Assembly (NCBI GenBank): GCA_035533815.1
Contig: DATLTB010000007.1
Span: 1 to 40,046, forward strand
Direction: 5' to 3'
Length of the DNA: 40,046 nucleotides
DNA from: JANWKA01 sp035533815
GTDB lineage: Bacteria > Bacteroidota > Bacteroidia > Chitinophagales > Chitinophagaceae
Shown: positions 34,500 to 40,046 of the stretch, in pieces
Position numbering within the stretch: the first letter of the stretch is position 1
Layout of the letters: each line of letters opens with the position of its first letter
Translations under genes and position numbers: made by a program
Notes under the pieces: generated by a model
The model's database searches: none
What the model was told of the DNA's origin: nothing
Seen by the model: only the letters and a program-made list of their open reading frames with translations

Positions 34500-35774
34500 T
34501 CAGAACAGCAGACCCGCAATGGTGGCAGAAAGATAGGAAGCCAGGGTTCCGCATATCAGGGCTTTGAACCCGAGACGGGCGAGGTCAGCCCTGCGCCCCG
34601 GTTCGAGTTCTCCGATCCCGCCTACCTGTATGGCCACCGAACTGAAATTGGCAAATCCGCAAAGGGCAAAGCTGATGATCAGGAAACTTCTGGGATCCAG
34701 GACTGCTTTTATTTTAGAGAGATCCAAATAAGCTACGAATTCATTGACCACTAACTTAGTCCCCAGCAGGTAACCCGCCATATGGGTTTCCTTTCCCGGC
34801 ACTCCCATCATCCATGCAAATCCGGCAAAAAGGCTTCCGGTGATCTGGTTAAGGCTAAGGGTATTGATATTTATTCCGGCAAAAGCCAGGGAAATTCCAT
34901 GTTCGCCTGCGAATCGGCCCAGCCCCCCCAGTACCCAGTTGGTCATCGCAATCAGGGCAATAAACCCGATCAGCATGGCCGTGACATTCAACCCGATCCG
35001 CAGGCCATCCGCGGCACCGTGGGAAATGGCATCCAGTACATTGACCGAACTGCGTTTGACTTCCAGGCTGATCTTCCCCCGGGTCTCGGAAGGGGCTGTT
35101 TCCGGCCAAACGATCTTGGAAATCACCAGGGCGCCGGGCATCGCCATGAGGCTGGCAGCGATCAGGTACTGGGCAGGTACGCCCAGCGAGATATACACCG
35201 CCATGACTCCTCCGGCAATGCAGGCCATACTGCCCGTCATGGATGCCAGCAGCTCGCTCATGGTCATCCCTTTGATATAGGGTTTGATCAGGATCTGGGC
35301 CTCCACCTGGCCTACAAAAACACTGGCCGCATTGGACAGGGCTTCACTGCCGCTGACTCCCATTATGCGGTATACCGCCCAGGCAATCCCCCGGACCACC
35401 CGCTGCATGAGCCCCAGGTGGTATGCCAGGGCGACCAGGACCGAAACAAAAATGATGGTGGGGATGATGGTGAAAAAAAAGATCAGGTGATTGGCAGGCC
35501 CGAATGTCCGGGTCATCAGCGTATTGTCCACCAGGGGGCCGAAAACAAAGGAAGCTCCTGAGCCAGCCATACTGAGTAACCGGGTGACCATGGCACCGAG
35601 CCAGCTGAATAACATCCTTCCTGCCGGCAACTTCAGCACCACCAGGGCAAGCAATAGCTGGATGCCCAACCCCGTTAATACCAGGCGCAAATTAATCCGC
35701 CGTTTATTATTCGACATCAGAAACGCCAAACCCAGGATAACCACGATTCCAACCAACCCGTTGAGCCTGCCCAT
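34500..35774 (-). CDS. NupC-family concentrative nucleoside transporter
   Basis: 424 residues. It contains the three domains of the CNT family: Nucleos_tra2_N (LVGIVVILGLAFLMSNNKRRINLRLVLTGLGIQLLLALVVL), the gate region (FVFGPLVD then FFFTIIPTIIFVSVLVALAYHLGLMQ) and the C-terminal core with EAQILIKPYIKGMTMSELLASMTGSMACIAGGVMAVY. The end reads LCGFANFSSVAIQVGGIGELEPGRRADLARLGFKALICGTLASYLSATIAG, highly conserved in the family. It imports nucleosides with a proton or sodium ion and complements the nucleoside phosphorylase at 9370. Confidence 0.95.
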   Translation of the reverse strand: MGRLNGLVGIVVILGLAFLMSNNKRRINLRLVLTGLGIQLLLALVVLKLPAGRMLFSWLGAMVTRLLSMAGSGASFVFGPLVDNTLMTRTFGPANHLIFFFTIIPTIIFVSVLVALAYHLGLMQRVVRGIAWAVYRIMGVSGSEALSNAASVFVGQVEAQILIKPYIKGMTMSELLASMTGSMACIAGGVMAVYISLGVPAQYLIAASLMAMPGALVISKIVWPETAPSETRGKISLEVKRSSVNVLDAISHGAADGLRIGLNVTAMLIGFIALIAMTNWVLGGLGRFAGEHGISLAFAGININTLSLNQITGSLFAGFAWMMGVPGKETHMAGYLLGTKLVVNEFVAYLDLSKIKAVLDPRSFLIISFALCGFANFSSVAIQVGGIGELEPGRRADLARLGFKALICGTLASYLSATIAGLLF

Positions 35775-35783
35775 GAATGAGAA

Positions 35784-35812
35784 TTGTGGTTGGAAAATAA
35801 AACATAATTTTG
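35784..35812 (+). promoter_or_regulatory. promoter of the M43 protease/mqnE unit
   Basis: TTG (35784-35786), 18 nt, TAATTTTG (35805-35812). It predicts a transcript from about 35819, twenty bases before the GTG at 35839 and about 107 before the ATG at 35926. Confidence 0.65.
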
Positions 35813-35838
35813 AAACATTCGGATGAAAAATTAACCAG

Positions 35839-38049
35839 GTGAAGTGCTTGAGTGACTTATTTTTAAACCGGAAATACCCGGCGTATGGTCCTGTCCGATT
35901 CCCGGGTCGTCCCCCCCGATATTTTATGACTTTCCTGGCCTGCTGCGGGCTGTTATTTAGCCATTTTGCCTACAGCCAGCGAAAAAGCGGTTGGGATAAG
36001 GCTGTTGCCGATGCGTTGAAAAAGAATCCTGCCCTGTTGACCCGTTGGCTGGACCTGGAACGGGGCCGTACCCTTGGCCCGGCTCAAGCCAGACTTCGGG
36101 GCCAGTACCGGCAAACCGGGACGGTGGTCATTCCCATAGTGGTACATATTGTGCTGCAGAATCCCAGCCTGGTGAGCGATTCAGCTGTTTTTTCCCAGAT
36201 TGCTGTACTTAACCGGGATTATACCGCTTCTGATCCGGATACCAGTGATGTGCCCCAGGTTTGGAAACCCATCATCGGCAATGCGCAGATGGAATTTTGC
36301 CTGGCCCAGCGGGACCCCCAGGATGATCCTTCGACCGGAATTCTCCGGGTTACTACCCCGGTAGGTACATTCAGTATCAATAATGCCTGTTCCGATGTCA
36401 AGCACGCAGCTACCGGCGGATCGGACGCCTGGGCTGATTCCGAATACCTGAATATCTGGGTATGCAACCTGGAAAGTGGATATCTGGGAGTCACCACTCC
36501 CTACGGACTTTATCCGGACAATGAACAAGGCGTGGTGATCCAGTACAATGCATTTGGCACTGTGGGCAATCTGCAGGCCCATTATAACCTGGGAAGGACT
36601 ACGACCCACGAGATCGGGCATTATTTCAACCTCCTGCATCCCTGGGGGGCGGGAGACGGAACCTGCAGCCCGGGAGATTATGTCGGGGATACTCCTCCCC
36701 AGTACGGACCGGTCTACGGATGTCCGGCATTCCCATTTACGGACCAGTGTTCCCCGGATTCTCCTGGAGTACAGTTTGTGAATTTCATGGAATACACCGA
36801 TGATGACTGCATGCATATGTTCAGCCAGGGACAGGTGTCCAGGATGGAAGCCAGCCTGTATGACCAACGGGCTTCCCTGCTTACCAGCAGGGGCTGCCTG
36901 CCGGTCCTGCAGTTTCCCCTGGATGCGTCCATCCTCACAGTGGAAGCTCCCACAGGTAAAATTTGCAACGGACAGGTCAATCCCCTGGTGGTCCTGAAAA
37001 ACAGGGGAACCGATACCCTCAGGTCCGTAACCCTGAACTACCAGGTGGATAGTGGGGCAGTCTCCACCATATCCTGGGCGGGCAGCCTGAACCCGTTTGA
37101 TACCTTGCAAATATCCCTGCCGGGTTTCCAAGCGGATACCGGAGCGCATATCCTAACCGTGTTTACTTCGGGACCCAACGGACAGCAGGATCAGCAACCC
37201 GCAAATGATACCGGAAGGTCTAGTTTCCATCTTGATCCACTGGCCATACTCCCGTTCAGTGAAGGCTTTGAAGACACCATCTTCCCCCCTTCCGGTTGGG
37301 TGGTGGTCAATCCCGATGATAGCTATACCTGGCAAAGGACAACGGCTGCCAGTCATTCCGGATCTGCTTCTGCGGTCATTCGGAATTTTGTGTATACAGT
37401 TAACGGGCCTGTGGACGACTTGGAGACTCCGGTTTTCCAGATCAATGGAGCAGATTCTGCCTACCTCAGTTTTTATGTGGCTGCGGCAGTGCAGAGCCCT
37501 CCTTATACCCAGAATAACCCCTGGGATACCCTTGAAGTGCTGATCAGCACCGATTGTGGACAGTCAGGTGATTTGCGATACCAGCACTGGGGCCTTAACC
37601 TCATCACCGATTCTGCCGAGGACCAGGCGGAATTTGTCCCGGCGCCGGACCAATGGAGAAAGGATTCAGTTAATCTCACCCCATATATTGGCCAGGGAAA
37701 CTTTCAGCTCATATTCCGCAATATCTGTAACAACGAGAACGATATTTATCTGGATGATATCCAAGTGTACACCAAAAATGTCAATCCAAACCTGGCAGCC
37801 CAGGGGATCCTGGTGGTCCCCAATCCCACCACCGGCCAGGTCCTGGTGGAATTCCTGAATACCGGGAACGGACTCCAGGGAGTGGATATATACAATGTGC
37901 AGGGACAGCTGGTGGCCAGCCAGCCGGTAACTGCCATTACCGATAACCGGCTGGTGTTTAATTTGGCAAATGCTGCAGATGGTGCTTACTTTGTGCGGAT
38001 TATCTATGCCCATAAAACGATCGTCCGGGAAATACTGAAACTAAAATGA
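35839..38049 (+). CDS. secreted M43-type metalloprotease with type IX secretion tail
   Basis: 736 residues from GTG 35839; ATG 35926 (707 residues) is an alternative start with a less basic signal peptide. The hydrophobic signal is near residues 30-47. The M43/pappalysin-like domain has the zinc site HEIGHYFNLLH (257-267) and a Met-turn NFMEYTDDDCMH. A CARDB-like Ig domain (about 370-455) and a choice-of-anchor J/MAM-like domain (about 470-640, starting LPFSEGFEDTIFPPSGW) follow. The last 70 residues form a type-A T9SS sorting domain (VVPNPTTGQVLVEF, IYNVQGQLV, DGAYFVRI). It is probably exported to the surface or medium. Its stop overlaps the mqnE start. Confidence 0.9.
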   Translation: MKCLSDLFLNRKYPAYGPVRFPGRPPRYFMTFLACCGLLFSHFAYSQRKSGWDKAVADALKKNPALLTRWLDLERGRTLGPAQARLRGQYRQTGTVVIPIVVHIVLQNPSLVSDSAVFSQIAVLNRDYTASDPDTSDVPQVWKPIIGNAQMEFCLAQRDPQDDPSTGILRVTTPVGTFSINNACSDVKHAATGGSDAWADSEYLNIWVCNLESGYLGVTTPYGLYPDNEQGVVIQYNAFGTVGNLQAHYNLGRTTTHEIGHYFNLLHPWGAGDGTCSPGDYVGDTPPQYGPVYGCPAFPFTDQCSPDSPGVQFVNFMEYTDDDCMHMFSQGQVSRMEASLYDQRASLLTSRGCLPVLQFPLDASILTVEAPTGKICNGQVNPLVVLKNRGTDTLRSVTLNYQVDSGAVSTISWAGSLNPFDTLQISLPGFQADTGAHILTVFTSGPNGQQDQQPANDTGRSSFHLDPLAILPFSEGFEDTIFPPSGWVVVNPDDSYTWQRTTAASHSGSASAVIRNFVYTVNGPVDDLETPVFQINGADSAYLSFYVAAAVQSPPYTQNNPWDTLEVLISTDCGQSGDLRYQHWGLNLITDSAEDQAEFVPAPDQWRKDSVNLTPYIGQGNFQLIFRNICNNENDIYLDDIQVYTKNVNPNLAAQGILVVPNPTTGQVLVEFLNTGNGLQGVDIYNVQGQLVASQPVTAITDNRLVFNLANAADGAYFVRIIYAHKTIVREILKLK

Positions 38050-39218
38050 ATCTGGTAGCTCATAAACACCCAGGTAACCAGCTTTCCCCTGAGTTGGAAC
38101 AGGTCGCGGAAAAAACCCTTTTGGGGGAACGGCTAACCGTCCAGGATGGGTTGCTCCTTTTTGAACAGGGCGAACTGGGTTTTCTGGGTACCCTGGCCAA
38201 TAGCCAGCGGGAAAAGCGGCATGGAGACAAGACCTGGTTTAACCGGAATTTTCACCTGGAACCCACCAATGTCTGTGTCTTTACCTGTAAATTCTGCGCC
38301 TATTCCCGGGTATATAAGCACCGGGAAGATGGCTGGGAACTGACTTTGGAACAGATGATGGAAAAGGTATATGGCTATGATGGACAACCAGTGACCGAGG
38401 TGCATATTGTCGGCGGCGTCCATCCCAGGCTTAACCTGGAATTTTTCTGTGAGTTGCTCAGGCGGATCCATGCCCATCGTCCGGACCTGCATATCAAGGC
38501 ATTCACGGCAGTTGAACTGGATTATATGTTCCGCAAAGCCGGAGTGAGTGCCGAGGCCGGATTGAGCATGCTCAGGGAGGCTGGACTGCAATCCCTTCCG
38601 GGGGGAGGGGCAGAGATATTTCATCCGGAAGTCCGGGATATCATCTGCCCCGATAAGGTGAACCCGGCTGGCTGGCTGCATATCCATGAAACTGCACACC
38701 AGTTGGGGATTCCCTCGAATGCCACCATGCTATACGGCCATATTGAACATTACCGCCACCGGATAGACCATATGGACCGGCTGCGGAAGTTACAGGACCG
38801 CACGGGTGGTTTCAATACGTTTATTCCCCTCAAATTCCGGAACAAAAACAATGATATGTCAGATACCCCGGAATCCACCATCATCGAGGACCTGAAAATG
38901 TATGCCGTGGCCCGGTTGTTCCTGGATAATTTTGCCCATCTCAAAGCATATTGGGCCATGCTGGGCCGTCAGACCACCCAGCTTGCCCTGTCTTTCGGCG
39001 TGGATGATATTGACGGCACCCTGGATGATACGACAAAAATATATTCCATGGCTGGTGCGGAAGAACAACACCCGGCCATGACCACCGAACAAATCATTAC
39101 CCTGATCCGAAAAGCCAGGCGACGGCCCGTGGAGCGGGATACCGTATACCATGACCTGCGGGATTATTCCCCCGATTTCCCCGCCGGAGGGAAGCTATAT
39201 TCCCTGCCTTCCCCCTGA
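38046..39218 (+). CDS. mqnE: aminofutalosine synthase (radical SAM)
   Basis: 390 residues. The radical SAM cluster motif is C77-x3-C81-x2-C84 (NVCVFTCKFCAYS). HIVGGVHPRLNLEFF, AFTAVELDYMFRKAG, LQSLPGGGAEIFHPEVRDIICPDK and NATMLYGHIE are characteristic of MqnE. The protein joins a SAM-derived 5'-deoxyadenosyl radical to 3-[(1-carboxyvinyl)oxy]benzoate to make aminofutalosine in the menaquinone route. MqnC and CofH are related, but the GGGAEIFHPEVR form favours MqnE. The ATG shares four bases with the preceding stop (ATGA). Confidence 0.93.
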   Translation: MNLVAHKHPGNQLSPELEQVAEKTLLGERLTVQDGLLLFEQGELGFLGTLANSQREKRHGDKTWFNRNFHLEPTNVCVFTCKFCAYSRVYKHREDGWELTLEQMMEKVYGYDGQPVTEVHIVGGVHPRLNLEFFCELLRRIHAHRPDLHIKAFTAVELDYMFRKAGVSAEAGLSMLREAGLQSLPGGGAEIFHPEVRDIICPDKVNPAGWLHIHETAHQLGIPSNATMLYGHIEHYRHRIDHMDRLRKLQDRTGGFNTFIPLKFRNKNNDMSDTPESTIIEDLKMYAVARLFLDNFAHLKAYWAMLGRQTTQLALSFGVDDIDGTLDDTTKIYSMAGAEEQHPAMTTEQIITLIRKARRRPVERDTVYHDLRDYSPDFPAGGKLYSLPSP

Positions 39219-39276
39219 AGTCCGGAGATTTTTGATCCCATCCAACGAGTTCTCTTGATTGATTTAACCTGCTGAT

Positions 39277-39585
39277 ATGCTTACACCGGATGAAATACAG
39301 TTCCTGCATGCCTGGGAAAATGCGATCCTCCACAAAAAAAAGATCATGTTCCGCAAAATATTACCGGGATTTATGTGGGGATTTATTCTGGGTTGTGCCT
39401 CCATACTGCCCCCGTTTATGGTAATGGAAAAAAGGCAGCTGGGCATTTCCGGAGGAACCCTGGTCATATTTATGGTTTCCGTGATCGGTATCGGGGTTTT
39501 CGTGGGTTTTCTGCGATGGCAGATGTACTGGGACAAAAATGAGGGGTTATACGAGCAGCTGAAAAAAAGGCAGGATATGGCCTGA
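39277..39585 (+). CDS. small membrane protein with two helices, unknown function
   Basis: 102 residues. A charged N-terminus (PDEIQFLHAWENAILHKKKIMFRK) is followed by two membrane spans (about 30-48 and 60-80) and a charged C-terminal tail rich in Lys, Glu and Gln. No family is recognised. It begins 58 bases after mqnE on the same strand. The competing minus-strand frame has no comparable pattern. Confidence 0.65.
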   Translation: MLTPDEIQFLHAWENAILHKKKIMFRKILPGFMWGFILGCASILPPFMVMEKRQLGISGGTLVIFMVSVIGIGVFVGFLRWQMYWDKNEGLYEQLKKRQDMA

Positions 39586-39779
39586 GGGGGCAGCCGGATC
39601 GTTTTTAGGCAGGTATCTCCCAGGGCAGCGTTCAGATTTTATCCACCTGATTCCAGTTAGACAAATTAATATTCATCGATCCGATGTCCTTGGATAAAAC
39701 CGATTTGTATTGATCATTACCCGCTGGGTGATCATGCTGATCCGAAGCCAGGGGACAGACCATGTCGGTATACAGATTT

Positions 39780-39820
39780 CCTTGCAACACCCGCAAGGGG
39801 ACCGGCCCTGCAGGGGCGGT
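39780..39820 (-). terminator. two adjacent hairpins after the smc stop
   Basis: On the minus strand, ACCG-C-CCCTGCAGGG-C-CGGT (39820-39801, perfect except for one mismatched position in each arm) is followed two bases later by CCTTGC-7 nt-GCAAGG (39798-39780). No U run follows either, so termination is likely but not of the standard intrinsic type. Confidence 0.45.
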
Positions 39821-40046
39821 CAGTTCAGGCTCCTGAAATCCACAGGGACCAGCCTGCTTACTCCGGCTTCCTGCATAGTGACTCCATAGATCACATCCAC
39901 GGCAGCCATGGTTTGCTTGTTGTGAGTGACAATGATGAACTGGGAATTTTCGGAGAATTGCCGGATCATATTGGTGAACTTGCCCACATTGACATCATCC
40001 AACGGGGCATCGACTTCGTCCAGGATGCAGAAAGGTGCAGGCTTGA
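39820..40046 (-). CDS. smc: chromosome segregation protein SMC, C-terminal fragment
   Basis: The frame comes in from the right edge and ends at TGA 39822-39820, giving 74 residues plus a partial codon. The visible part is the end of the ABC ATPase head: KPAPFCILDEVDAPLDDVN is the Walker B motif and D-loop, and FIIVTHNKQTMAAVDVIYGVTMQEAGVSRLV is the H-loop and C-terminal strand typical of SMC. The remaining coiled coil and N-terminal head lie outside the window. Confidence 0.95.
   Translation of the reverse strand, partial: KPAPFCILDEVDAPLDDVNVGKFTNMIRQFSENSQFIIVTHNKQTMAAVDVIYGVTMQEAGVSRLVPVDFRSLN

Noticed and set aside
36181..37149. 322-codon antisense frame inside the M43 protease gene
   Set aside because: No recognisable motif; the sense frame carries the zinc site and T9SS tail.

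Overview
The window reads as a chromosomal segment from a member of the Bacteroidota, most likely near Chitinophagaceae. That placement is inference. It rests on a SusC/SusD pair, a secreted protease with a type IX secretion C-terminal domain, a futalosine-pathway MqnE, several lipoproteins, and promoters of the Bacteroidota type (TTG/TTTG, 18-21 nt, TAnnTTTG) ahead of many genes, with little sign of Shine-Dalgarno sequences. Gene density is high and no insertion sequence, integrase, CRISPR array or rRNA was seen.

Layout. 1-400: 3' end of a GT39/ArnT-like membrane glycosyltransferase. 668-865: a small basic protein with its own -7 element. 975-8645, minus strand: a polysaccharide utilisation locus in transcription order susC, susD, a LamG-type lipoprotein, an intrinsic terminator or attenuator, and a GH144/glycoamylase-like lipoprotein; beta-1,2-glucan is the best guess for the substrate. 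9236-9309: tRNA-Cys. 9370-12399: housekeeping genes (nucleoside phosphorylase, dapF, NUDIX hydrolase) and two small envelope proteins. 12637-15453: a large YfhO-type membrane protein carrying an N-terminal J-like domain without the HPD motif.

15454-29588 is a glycan region of two divergent operons. The minus-strand operon encodes an FkbM methyltransferase, a polysaccharide deacetylase, a GT4 and a GT2. The plus-strand operon has ten tightly packed genes and reads as a CMP-legionaminic-acid-type nonulosonic acid pathway: LegB, LegC, an ATP-grasp enzyme, a small HAD phosphatase, LegI, LegG, a PtmE-like CBS/nucleotidyltransferase, LegF, then a protein resembling GT42 sialyltransferases and the MAF_flag10 domain, and a flippase. 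No LegH-type N-acetyltransferase is present. The ATP-grasp/HAD pair sits where it would be expected, and the sialyltransferase-like protein is a candidate nonulosonic acid transferase. Together these are the most interesting content of the window.

29601-40046: an NlpC/P60 lipoprotein, dnaE (PolIII alpha), thioredoxin, a NupC-type nucleoside transporter, an M43 protease with a T9SS tail whose stop overlaps the start of mqnE, a small two-helix membrane protein, and the C-terminal end of SMC running off the right edge.
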